From an uncultured Clostridia bacterium (lineage in GTDB: Bacteria; Bacillota; Clostridia; Christensenellales; Aristaeellaceae), in assembly GCA_947565865.1 (NCBI GenBank), contig CANOHT010000001.1, positions 1-64,000 of the forward strand: a stretch of DNA of 64,000 nucleotides, written 5' to 3'. The position numbers were made by a program, and so were the translations under genes. The notes under the pieces are model-generated. The model was not told the DNA's origin, searched no databases, and was given only the letters and a program-made list of their open reading frames with translations. How positions within the stretch are numbered: position 1 is the first letter of the stretch; each line of letters opens with the position of its first letter. Positions 18,621 to 26,212 of this stretch are shown one piece after another.

Positions 18621-19211
18621 TCAGCGAGTTTCCGTCAAGGCCGCGCATTCAGCCTCGACGTCCGCCTCCGTGGCCGCCATGGCGCGAAGCGTCCGCTCCA
18701 TCAGCGTGTCCAGCTCCCAGCCGAGCATCTCCGCCCCCTGGCGGATCACCTCCCGACTGCAACCCGCGGCAAACTTTTTATCTTTGTATTTCTTTTTCAG
18801 ACTGGACAGCTCCATATCCGCGCAGGATTTGGAGGGCCTCATTTTCGCCGCCGCGCCAATGAGACCCGTCAGCTCGTCCGCCGCGAAAAGCACCTTTTCC
18901 ATGAGGTGAACAGGAGCCACATCGCCGCACAGGCCAAAGCCGTGGCTGCATACCGCGTGGATCAGCTCCGGCGAAGCCCCGGCCTCCTCCAGCAGCGGTA
19001 CGCACCGGACGCAATGCTCCTCCGGCCAGCCCTCAAAATCAATATCGTGCACAAGCCCCGCCAAGGCCCAGAAATCAGCATCCTCTCCCAGCTCCCGGGC
19101 ATACCAGGCCATCACCCGTTCCACCGTCAGCGCGTGGCGCAGATGAAAGGGCTCCTTGTTGTATCGCGTCAGCGCGGCCAGGGCCTGCCGCCGTGTCATC
19201 CCCGCGTTCAC
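18621..19211 (-). CDS. HD-domain phosphohydrolase-like protein
   Basis: A 196-residue protein with an HD/HDIG fold: an early His (HALTVERVM), the HD pair in LAGLVHDIDFEG, a later His in HAVCSHGFG and Asp in FAADELTGLI. These match metal-binding positions of small HD hydrolases acting on nucleotides or phosphate monoesters; the substrate is unknown. The start overlaps the stop of the GT8 gene by 4 bases, so the two are translationally coupled. Confidence 0.8.
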   Translation of the reverse strand: MNAGMTRRQALAALTRYNKEPFHLRHALTVERVMAWYARELGEDADFWALAGLVHDIDFEGWPEEHCVRCVPLLEEAGASPELIHAVCSHGFGLCGDVAPVHLMEKVLFAADELTGLIGAAAKMRPSKSCADMELSSLKKKYKDKKFAAGCSREVIRQGAEMLGWELDTLMERTLRAMAATEADVEAECAALTETR

Positions 19212-20221
19212 TTTTCATGCCCTCCCTGTCGTTTGCCCGCCGCCAGCTTTTTTTCCCGCATCCGCATAAAGGCGGGAATCAGCGCGTCGATGACGCGGTA
19301 GCGCACCATGGGCACGGGCCTGGTGACCGCGTTGAATAGGCTGAAGCAACGGTAGTAGGCTCGCCAGCCCTCCTCCTTGGGCGTATCCGCCCAGGGGGTC
19401 ATGGCCAGGTATCGGTCGTACACGGGGGTATAGGGATGGCGGTTACCGGCGCGCCAGGGCCGCTCCTCCCCCAGAAAATGCACAATAGCGGGCTTCTCTG
19501 TACCACGGCGATAGGCTTCCTCGTCCATGAAGGGGGTGGGCGCGGCGATCCTCCGCTGGGCCTTCCAGGAGTAATACAGCTGAACGGAGCCGTAATTGTA
19601 CCTGGGGGGCAGCTCCAGAATGCGGCCCGGCAGCGCGCCGTTGATGGCATCCTGATCCGGGGCCACCAGGTTGCCGCCCTTGGCCTTGTAATAGTCCAGT
19701 ATGGTCTTCTCGGCGCCGTCCGCCCGCCACTTGCGCAGGTTTACCAGCATCACCCCCGCGTTGAAGTAGGGCTGTTCCACCGGCATTCCCAGCCCCGCCC
19801 GGCGCGCCTTGTTGGCTGTGGGCTCCGCCACCATACCCAGGTCGAAGCCCGTCATATCCAAGGCGAACAGCGGGGACAAGTCCTCCAGCACCACGGTATC
19901 GCAGTCCAGGTACAAAACGCGCTCCACATCCTCCGGCAGCACCCGGGCCAGGAACAGCCGGGCCAGGGTGCTGGAAGCAAAACCCCGGGCGTTGAAGTCA
20001 AAGTCGAGCCACCGGCGGATATCCCCCAGCTCGTAAAAAGCAATGCTTCGTCCCCGCTGGCTCACCAGGCGCTCCAGGGCTGCCCGGCTGTCCGGGCTGA
20101 CGCCCATGGACAGCACATGTATGGTCAGCGCCTCCGCTTGCCGGTTGCTGTCCATCAGCGAGAGCATCCCTGCCGCCGCGTGCCGGACGTAGTTTTCATC
20201 CGTTGCGTACAAAACGTTCAT
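19208..20221 (-). CDS. Family 8 glycosyltransferase
   Basis: A 337-residue retaining glycosyltransferase of the GT8 family (galactosyl/glucosyltransferases of lipopolysaccharide or glycogenin type). Key motifs are the N-terminal MNVLYATDENYVRHAA, the DxD metal site in YLDCDTVV, NAGVMLVNL, a DQDAIN motif and a C-terminal HFLGEERPW. There is no signal peptide. The ATG at 20221 matches the usual family start and follows GTGAGG; it overlaps the end of the NYN gene. The acceptor is unknown. Confidence 0.85.
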   Translation of the reverse strand: MNVLYATDENYVRHAAAGMLSLMDSNRQAEALTIHVLSMGVSPDSRAALERLVSQRGRSIAFYELGDIRRWLDFDFNARGFASSTLARLFLARVLPEDVERVLYLDCDTVVLEDLSPLFALDMTGFDLGMVAEPTANKARRAGLGMPVEQPYFNAGVMLVNLRKWRADGAEKTILDYYKAKGGNLVAPDQDAINGALPGRILELPPRYNYGSVQLYYSWKAQRRIAAPTPFMDEEAYRRGTEKPAIVHFLGEERPWRAGNRHPYTPVYDRYLAMTPWADTPKEEGWRAYYRCFSLFNAVTRPVPMVRYRVIDALIPAFMRMREKKLAAGKRQGGHEK

Positions 20222-20232
20222 GGCCTGCATCC

Positions 20233-21228
20233 TCACAGAAGCTCGATCAGCATGGTTCCCTGCTCGTCCATCTCCACCACCACCAGGCCGTCCTTTTCCA
20301 GCTGCTTCATCACATCCGAGAAGCGCTTGAAGCCGATGGCCCGCTCGTTGAAGTCAGGGTAGGCGGTGATGATGTCCGCCTTCAGGATGGAGGGATTCAC
20401 CCGGTCAAAGCCGCCCTCCTTATAGGCGCGAAGCTGCGCCTTGAAGGCCTCCTTCCAGTTCTCGCGGGTCAGCTGCGGTACGGCCTCCTCCGTCTCCTGG
20501 GCGCTATTCAGACTGACCATGACGTTGAAGTTGTCGTTCTTCACCCGCAGGTCGCCAAAGCGGGCGGAAAGCTTGGTCAGCAGCTTGGAGAAGGTGGCGC
20601 AGCCATAGGACTTCTCGTTGAAGTCGGGGCGCAGGCGCAGCAGCACACCCTTCAGCTCGCTGGCATACATCTCGTCCGTATCGCTGGATTCCTCAAAGAC
20701 CGAGCACAGCAGCTTGTTCAGCGCGGCCTCGTCTATCATTTCCTCGGTGGAAGCGCCGCTCTTGTGCTTCTTGGGCGCAGGGGACACGGTGCGTCCGCCC
20801 ACGCTTTCCAGGAACTGGAACTCATTGCAGGCGTTGATAAAAATACTGCTGGCCGCCTCGCTTCGGCTGATGCCCAGCACAAACTTGCCCATGCCCTTCA
20901 GCTTGCCCACCAGCGGCACATAATCGCTGTCGCCGGAGACGATGCAGAAGGAGTCGATCATCTCGTTCTTGTAGGCCACCTCCAGCGCGTCCAGGGCCAG
21001 CAGGATATCCGCGTTGTTTTTCTGGGCGATGCCGTGACGCAGGGAGGGCACCACGGTGAAGGTGTTGCTCAGCAGCACTTCCTTGAGGTCGCTGAAGCGG
21101 TCGGTGTAGCCGTACACCTTGCCCAACAGGATGTCGCCGCGGATTTTGACCTTCTCTATGATGCTGTTCAGCATGGCGACTTTGGCGCCGCAGTTCTCCA
21201 AGTCAACAAAAATGGCAAATTTACTCAA
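20233..21228 (-). CDS. NYN-domain protein with C-terminal OST-HTH/LOTUS-type domains
   Basis: A 331-residue protein. The N-terminal NYN (PIN-like nuclease, LabA/DUF88-type) domain has FVDLENCG, the acidic NADILLALDA and VSGDSDYVPLV, the usual metal-binding Asp set. Two related helical modules follow at about residues 175-245 and 265-331 (LRLRPDFNEKSYGCATFSKLL and ITAYPDFNERAIGFKRFSDV), matching OST-HTH/LOTUS RNA-binding domains. It is predicted to be a structured-RNA-binding nuclease, physiological target unknown. It heads the operon with GT8 and HD genes. Confidence 0.85.
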   Translation of the reverse strand: MSKFAIFVDLENCGAKVAMLNSIIEKVKIRGDILLGKVYGYTDRFSDLKEVLLSNTFTVVPSLRHGIAQKNNADILLALDALEVAYKNEMIDSFCIVSGDSDYVPLVGKLKGMGKFVLGISRSEAASSIFINACNEFQFLESVGGRTVSPAPKKHKSGASTEEMIDEAALNKLLCSVFEESSDTDEMYASELKGVLLRLRPDFNEKSYGCATFSKLLTKLSARFGDLRVKNDNFNVMVSLNSAQETEEAVPQLTRENWKEAFKAQLRAYKEGGFDRVNPSILKADIITAYPDFNERAIGFKRFSDVMKQLEKDGLVVVEMDEQGTMLIELL

Positions 21229-21298
21229 AGGGCAACCCTCTTTCTGTTTTCAGTGTGGTCGGGCATGAAGGCATTGCGGAAGCACGCGGTATCCGGCC

Positions 21299-22015
21299 TT
21301 AAATGCGGAAGGTGAAACGGTCGCCCCGAATGGACTGGCGGGAGGTATGCAGGGGCTGATGATGCTGGTCGTAAATGACCTCCCGCAGGCTTAACAGCGC
21401 GTCGCCTGGGTTGACACCCAGGTGCTTGGCCTGAGACGGGCCGGCATAGCACAGAGCGATCTCATGCAGGGCCTGAACCGCCTCAATGTCATGCTCCTCC
21501 AATATGGCGTAGAGGGAGCGGGTCAGATCCTCCTCCAGCAGGAAAGCGTATCGGGCGGGAAAGCGGTTGACCTCCAGCATCACCGGAACATTGTCGGCCA
21601 GACGCAGGCGGACAATTTCCACCGCCTGCTCCCCTTCGCCGCACAGCAGCTCCCGGACATCCTCCTCCTCGGCGCGAACCATCTGCGCGTGAATCACCCT
21701 GGTATCGGGTACGCAGCCCATCATCCGGCAGGCGTCGTGGAAGCTGTTGACATCCTTGAGGTCTTTGCAAAGCTTGGGGATGCTCACAAAGGTTCCCTTG
21801 CCCTGATGGCGCTTGAGCAGGCCCTCCTGGGTCAATTCCGTCAGCGCCTTACGCACTGTAACCCGGCTGACCCGGTACGTTTCGCACAATTCCTGCTCCG
21901 AGGGAATCCGGCTGTTAATCGGATACACGCCCGCGGCGATGTCGCCCCGCAGCTTCTGCATCAGCTGCTTGTACAGCGGCCGATAGCTGTCCGCCACCAG
22001 GATTTGCTTTTTCAT
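21299..22015 (-). CDS. GntR-family regulator with UTRA effector domain (HutC subfamily)
   Basis: A 238-residue transcription factor: winged-helix GntR domain at about residues 10-75 (SRIPSEQELCETYRVSRVTV), then a UTRA ligand-binding domain (VEIVRLRLADNVPVMLEVNR, ending LHTSRQSIRGDRFTFRI). It usually represses a nearby sugar or amino-sugar gene set. No obvious target is adjacent; the divergent GT2 gene at 22410 is possible. The ATG at 22015 follows GGGGAGG. Confidence 0.88.
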   Translation of the reverse strand: MKKQILVADSYRPLYKQLMQKLRGDIAAGVYPINSRIPSEQELCETYRVSRVTVRKALTELTQEGLLKRHQGKGTFVSIPKLCKDLKDVNSFHDACRMMGCVPDTRVIHAQMVRAEEEDVRELLCGEGEQAVEIVRLRLADNVPVMLEVNRFPARYAFLLEEDLTRSLYAILEEHDIEAVQALHEIALCYAGPSQAKHLGVNPGDALLSLREVIYDQHHQPLHTSRQSIRGDRFTFRI

Positions 22016-22059
22016 GCCCCCACCTCCCCAAAGATAAGCCAAGTATACCACTTCAGCAA

Positions 22060-22180
22060 AGTGGCGTTCACCACTTGCCTGAGGGGGCTTCGCCCCATTT
22101 CCCGCGCTCACTCACTGGTCAAACGGCGCTGCCGTTCTCCCGGCCGTTCGTTCGTGTAAGGAAGCGATTTCTAACCAAAT
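22060..22180. repeat. Intergenic repeat element, copy B
   Basis: Best-preserved copy of the element also seen at 11438-11560: the GAGGGGGCT block at 22081, then the core AACGGCGCTGCCGTT at 22121, a perfect palindrome with a 3-base centre, followed by CTCCCGGCCG and a GGAAGC block. It lies between the GntR gene and the GT2 genes. Confidence 0.55.
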
Positions 22181-22344
22181 TGCGCGAAAACCGCCGCACA
22201 GGGGCTTCGCCTCGCTTTAACGCCCCGAAGACGCTCGCTGGTTTTCGATTATCAGTCTGCCGACGGCAAGTTTGTCGTACCCCGTTCAGGACTTCGCCGT
22301 CCGTTTGAGTATACCATTGATTATCGAAAAATTCCAGCATTTTA

Positions 22345-22373
22345 TAGACAAAACCGGGCTGGCGCGGTAAAAT
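22345..22373 (+). promoter_or_regulatory. Promoter of the GT2 gene pair
   Basis: TAGACA (22345-22350) and TAAAAT (22368-22373) are separated by exactly 17 bases, about 37 bases upstream of the first GT2 start, which has an AAGGAGG ribosome site. Confidence 0.5.
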
Positions 22374-22409
22374 ACAGGCGACAAGTTTCGCCCGTACAAG
22401 GAGGACGCC

Positions 22410-23180
22410 ATGACCACCCAGCCGATTCTGTCCGCCTGCATGGTGCTGTACCACCCCGGCGAGGAAGCGCTGCAGGCCGTTCAATGCCTGAAGGACACGC
22501 CCCTTCCCCTTGATTTCTTCGCGGTGGACAACACCCCGGAGGACGGCATGGCCGCCCGTATCAAGGCGCTGCTGCCCTCCGCCCACATTCTGCCCCAGAC
22601 TCGAAACGTGGGCTTCGGCCGAGGCAACAACGCCGCGCTGCCCCATCTGACCAGCCGCTACCACCTGCTCATCAACCCCGACGTCAGCTTCGCCCCTGAC
22701 CTGCTGCCGCGGATGATCGCCTACATGGACGAGCATCCTGAGGTTGCCATCCTGACGCCCCGGGTCTTCAGCGAAGACGGAAGCGAGCAGTTTCTGCCCA
22801 AAAAGCAGCCGACGCTCCGCTATCTTCTGGGGGGACGGCTGGAAAGGCTGGGCGAGCCCTTCCGCACCTGGCGCAGGGAATACACCCTTGAGGGCCTCGA
22901 CATCCGGCAGCCCACCCCCGTGGGCTTCGCCACGGGCTGCTTTTTGCTGATCCGCACAGCTCTCTTCCGCCAATTGGGCGGCTTTGACGAGCGCTTCTTC
23001 CTCTATCAGGAGGACTCCGACCTCAGCCGCCGCGCCATGGGCGTCGGGCCCATCATGTACCACCCGGATATGCATGTCACCCACGCCTGGGCCAGGGAAA
23101 ACACCCGCACCCTGCGCGGCAATCTCAGGCAGATTTCTTCTATCATGAAATTCTTTATGAAATGGGGCTGGCGCTGGTGA
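22410..23180 (+). CDS. Family 2 glycosyltransferase (rhamnosyltransferase-like)
   Basis: A 256-residue GT-A fold inverting glycosyltransferase. It has the N-terminal SACMVLYHPGEEA, the sugar-nucleotide motif FAVDNTPEDG, NVGFGRGNN, the metal-binding region LINPDVSF and the acceptor-side FFLYQEDSDLSRRA (ED and DxD-like Asp cluster). This pattern is typical of WbbL/RfbF-type rhamnosyltransferases building surface polysaccharide. It overlaps the next GT gene at its stop, so the two work as a pair; their acceptor is unknown. Confidence 0.85.
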   Translation: MTTQPILSACMVLYHPGEEALQAVQCLKDTPLPLDFFAVDNTPEDGMAARIKALLPSAHILPQTRNVGFGRGNNAALPHLTSRYHLLINPDVSFAPDLLPRMIAYMDEHPEVAILTPRVFSEDGSEQFLPKKQPTLRYLLGGRLERLGEPFRTWRREYTLEGLDIRQPTPVGFATGCFLLIRTALFRQLGGFDERFFLYQEDSDLSRRAMGVGPIMYHPDMHVTHAWARENTRTLRGNLRQISSIMKFFMKWGWRW

Positions 23181-24118
23181 AGAGCGTTTCCGTGCTGATG
23201 GCCTGCTACCAGGGCGCGGCCTACCTGCCCGAACAGCTTGCCTCCCTGGCCGCCCAGGACGATCCCTGCTTCCGCGTGCTGATGCAGGATGACGGCTCCG
23301 CCGATGATACCCTTTCCCTGCTTCAGGCCCAGGCCCAGGCGGATCGCCGCTTCAGCCTGGCCGCGGAGGGCGGAGGGCGCTTCGGGGCCATCGGCAATTT
23401 CCTCAGCCTCCTGCGCCAGGATACCGCCGACTATACCGCCCTGTGCGATCAGGACGATCGCTGGGAACCCCAGCGGCTGTCCCTCTGCCGGGAAGCGCTG
23501 GCCGCCGCCGAGGCCCGCTACGGTGAAGCGACGCCGCTGATGGTTCACAGCGATTGCCGCCTGACGGACGAGGCGGGCGCCGTTCTCCATGAAAGCTTTT
23601 TCCGCCATCAGGGCTGGGATCCGGCGGCTACCACCCTGCCCCGGCTGCTGGTGCAGAACAACGTCACCGGCTGCACCCTGATGATGAACGCCGCCCTCCG
23701 CCGCCTGGTCTGTCAATACGGCAATCCTGACAGCATGGTGATGCACGACTGGTTCATTGCCCTGACCGCCGCGGCCTTCGGGCGCATCGTCTTCCTGGAC
23801 GAGCCGCTGGTACGCTATCGTCAGCATGGGCACAACGTGCAGGGCGCCAGCCAGGCAGGCCTGACGCGCCGCGGACTGCGCGCCCTTTCGGCCTGGAAAA
23901 AAGGCAAGGCCCGTATCGCCATGACCTACCGCCACGCCCGCGCCTTCCTCCAGGCCTTCGACGGCGGCGCGGCCCTGCCCGATTCGGCCCGCGATACCCT
24001 GGAGCGCTATCTGGCCACGGAGACCATGCCCAAGCCCCGCCGGGTATGGGCCGTCATGCGCGGCGGCTACACCATGCAAAGCCCCATCACGCGGCTCGGA
24101 CAAGCTTTTTTCGGGTAA
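23177..24118 (+). CDS. Family 2 glycosyltransferase
   Basis: A 313-residue GT2 enzyme: SVLMACYQGAAYLPEQLASL at the start, the nucleotide-sugar motif MQDDGSADDTL, metal-binding LCDQDDRWEP and late MVMHDWFIAL with catalytic-base-type Asp; it ends in a basic helical tail. The GTG at 23177 overlaps the stop of the previous gene (GTGA); an in-frame ATG at 23162 is the alternative. The pair converges on the phosphonate operon, leaving open whether they glycosylate a phosphonate-bearing polymer. Confidence 0.83.
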   Translation: MKSVSVLMACYQGAAYLPEQLASLAAQDDPCFRVLMQDDGSADDTLSLLQAQAQADRRFSLAAEGGGRFGAIGNFLSLLRQDTADYTALCDQDDRWEPQRLSLCREALAAAEARYGEATPLMVHSDCRLTDEAGAVLHESFFRHQGWDPAATTLPRLLVQNNVTGCTLMMNAALRRLVCQYGNPDSMVMHDWFIALTAAAFGRIVFLDEPLVRYRQHGHNVQGASQAGLTRRGLRALSAWKKGKARIAMTYRHARAFLQAFDGGAALPDSARDTLERYLATETMPKPRRVWAVMRGGYTMQSPITRLGQAFFG

Positions 24119-24135
24119 ATCTCAAAAAACGCAAC

Positions 24136-24175
24136 GCGGCCAGCAGCAATCCCTGACGGATTGGATGCTGGCCGC
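24136..24175. terminator. Bidirectional terminator between GT2 and phosphonate genes
   Basis: A perfect 10-bp outer stem (24136-24145 with 24166-24175) plus inner pairs; TTTC follows on the plus strand and a T-rich run lies beyond it on the minus strand. It separates convergent operons. Confidence 0.7.
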
Positions 24176-24194
24176 TTTCATGCGCCCTGCCGCT

Positions 24195-25487
24195 TTACTT
24201 GTTGGGCAGCAGCGCCAGGATCTCCTTAATGGACATGCACAGGCTGTCCGCCTCCAGGCTGCGGCCATTGGTCAAAATGCTGCGGGCCGTCTGCTGCATG
24301 GCGGGGAAAGCGCTGCGGATCAAATGGTTGGCGTGGATGACGATGTTCACCCCATGCCGCGCCAGCTCCTGCTCCGTGGCCGCGTTGTAGGTGGTGGGCA
24401 CCGCCACAATGGGCGTCTTGGGGTCATCCCGACGGAAGGCCTCGCAGAAGGCGTAGACCTCGTCAGGCGTCTTTTGCCGGGAGTGGATCATAACGCCGTC
24501 CGCACCAGCCCGGACATAGGCATGGCAGCGCATGAGGGCGTCCTCCAGCCCACGCTCCAGAATCAGGCTCTCGCAGCGGGCAATCACCATGAAATCCTTG
24601 GTCTTCTGCGCGGATTTGCCCGCGGTGATCTTCTGGCAGAAGCTCGCCACGTCATCCTGCGCCTGATCCGCGCCCAGTCCGAAGAGGCTGTTCTTCTTCA
24701 GTCCCTTTTTGTCCTCGATGATGATGGCGGAGATGCCCATCCGCTCCAGGGTCTGCACGTTGTAAACAAAGTGCTCCACCTGGCCGCCGGTGTCCCCATC
24801 CAGGATGATGGGCTTGGTGGTCACCTCCATGATCTCTTCCAGGGTCTTCAGGCGGCTGGTCATGTCCACCAGCTCAATGTCCGGCTTGCCCTTGGCGGTG
24901 GAGTCGCACAGGCTGCTGACCCACATGGCGTCAAACTGCCGGCGGCCTTCCGCCGTTTCCACACAAGTCTTTTCCACAATCAGGCCCGTCAGCCCGTTGT
25001 GGGCCTCCAGCACCGACAGGCAGGGCTTATAGCTCAAAAGCTTGCGCAGACGACTGCGGCGGCTCTCCGGCAGGGACAGCAGCTGGTCCAGCGCCGAAAG
25101 GGTTTCCTCCGTGGGGGTATGGGTATAGGGATATTCCACCAACTCGCCGCCCCACTCCGCCAGCACCTCAAGCACCCTTTGACGGATGTTCGCCTGATAG
25201 CCCACGCGCCAGTCGTCGCCATGGACGACGATATCCGGCTTCAGCCGGCGCAGAATGTCCGTGTAATCCAGGGACTCCTGCACCACCACCCTGTGTACGC
25301 CCTTGAGGCTCTCAAACATCTGGACGCGCTCCTCCAAGGGAATCAGCGGATAGTGCTTATAGGCCGCCACCGCCTCATCCGTCAGCAGGCCGACAGTCAC
25401 CTCGCCCAGCACCGCCGCCCGCTTGAGAATGGCCAAATGACCGTTGTGCAAAATGTCCGTAGAAAAGCAAATGTAGACCTGCTTCAT
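24195..25487 (-). CDS. aepX: Cytidylyltransferase-like domain fused to phosphoenolpyruvate phosphomutase
   Basis: A 430-residue fusion. Residues 1-130 are a TagD/nucleotidyl-transferase-type Rossmann domain with the HNGH motif (about 14-17) and HGDDWRVG. Residues about 145-430 are PEP mutase of the isocitrate-lyase superfamily, with DGDTGG and the diagnostic EDKKGLKKNS loop. PEP mutase makes phosphonopyruvate, the first C-P bond step of nearly all phosphonate pathways. The usual TagD RTxGIST motif is replaced by HTPTEETL-type sequence. The ATG at 25487 overlaps the preceding gene's stop. Confidence 0.92.
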   Translation of the reverse strand: MKQVYICFSTDILHNGHLAILKRAAVLGEVTVGLLTDEAVAAYKHYPLIPLEERVQMFESLKGVHRVVVQESLDYTDILRRLKPDIVVHGDDWRVGYQANIRQRVLEVLAEWGGELVEYPYTHTPTEETLSALDQLLSLPESRRSRLRKLLSYKPCLSVLEAHNGLTGLIVEKTCVETAEGRRQFDAMWVSSLCDSTAKGKPDIELVDMTSRLKTLEEIMEVTTKPIILDGDTGGQVEHFVYNVQTLERMGISAIIIEDKKGLKKNSLFGLGADQAQDDVASFCQKITAGKSAQKTKDFMVIARCESLILERGLEDALMRCHAYVRAGADGVMIHSRQKTPDEVYAFCEAFRRDDPKTPIVAVPTTYNAATEQELARHGVNIVIHANHLIRSAFPAMQQTARSILTNGRSLEADSLCMSIKEILALLPNK

Positions 25488-26212
25488 GACCGCTGTCCTC
25501 CCAATTGCCGGAAAGCGGCGCTGACCCGCGCCTGATCCTCCGGGTTGTCGATCTCCGCGCAGAGCAGCCCCCGCGCGTCCATCGGATAAAGGGGAATATC
25601 CCGCCATGCCGCGTTGAAGGCGTTTTCGGCATAGCAGCCCGTCTCCCCGCGCAGAACAAAGGCTTCGATCTCTGCCATCCACCGGGCAAAGTCAGCCCGA
25701 AGGAACTTATACGCGGGCTGAGACGCCACACACCCCGGCCCGAAACGATCCACGCCGATGGCGCGGATGCGGCCCTGCGCCACCTCCGCCTTGAAATCCT
25801 TGTCCGGCAGGGGCAGGGTGCTGTCCACCGCCGCGCAGCTGACCGGGGACGCCGCCAGCATGTCCAGCACCTGGGGCGCGAAAACCAGATCGCCGTGAAG
25901 GGAAAGCACGTCGTCCCGCAGCCAATGGCGGGCCAGGTACATGCTGACGATGTAGTTGGTTCGGGCATAATCGGGGTTGGGGACGTAGTGGAAGACCATG
26001 CCGCTGCACAGGCTTTCGAGGTGTTCCCGCAGCATATCCGCAAAGGGGCCGGTGGTCACCACCGCCTCCCGGACGCCCGCCCGAGCCAGCTGCCTCACCT
26101 GCCAGGAAATGATAGTTTCATCATCGCTGATGCGGCACATGCACTTGGGATGCTCCTGGGTCTCCGCGCCCATGCGGGTGCCCCGGCCGGAATTGAGCAG
26201 CAGCGCGATCAT
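25484..26212 (-). CDS. Nucleotidyltransferase of phosphonate pathway (PntC/LicC-like)
   Basis: A 242-residue MobA/LicC-type NTP transferase: signature LLNSGRGTRMG ... EHPKCM at the N-terminus, then LSLHGDLVF (metal-binding Asp) and the late CAEIDNPEDQARV with the second metal Asp. Adjacent to PEP mutase, such enzymes activate 2-aminoethylphosphonate (or a related phosphonate) as the CMP ester for transfer to polysaccharide or lipid. It overlaps both neighbours by 4 bases, so the three genes form one operon. Confidence 0.85.
   Translation of the reverse strand: MIALLLNSGRGTRMGAETQEHPKCMCRISDDETIISWQVRQLARAGVREAVVTTGPFADMLREHLESLCSGMVFHYVPNPDYARTNYIVSMYLARHWLRDDVLSLHGDLVFAPQVLDMLAASPVSCAAVDSTLPLPDKDFKAEVAQGRIRAIGVDRFGPGCVASQPAYKFLRADFARWMAEIEAFVLRGETGCYAENAFNAAWRDIPLYPMDARGLLCAEIDNPEDQARVSAAFRQLGGQRS

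Larger units (their letters stand above)
22016..22409. other. Intergenic stretch with repeat copy B and a promoter
   Basis: No gene is supported. The stretch contains intergenic repeat copy B (22060-22180), a short motif around 22253-22272 (CAGTCTGCCGACGGCAAG) related to sequences near 9180 and 54645, and the promoter of the glycosyltransferase genes (22345-22373). Confidence 0.5.

Noticed and set aside
23162..23176. ATG at 23162 as start of the second GT2 gene
   Set aside because: The GTG at 23177 overlaps the previous stop as GTGA and gives the usual family N-terminus; the ATG start would only add five residues encoded within the preceding gene. It cannot be excluded.
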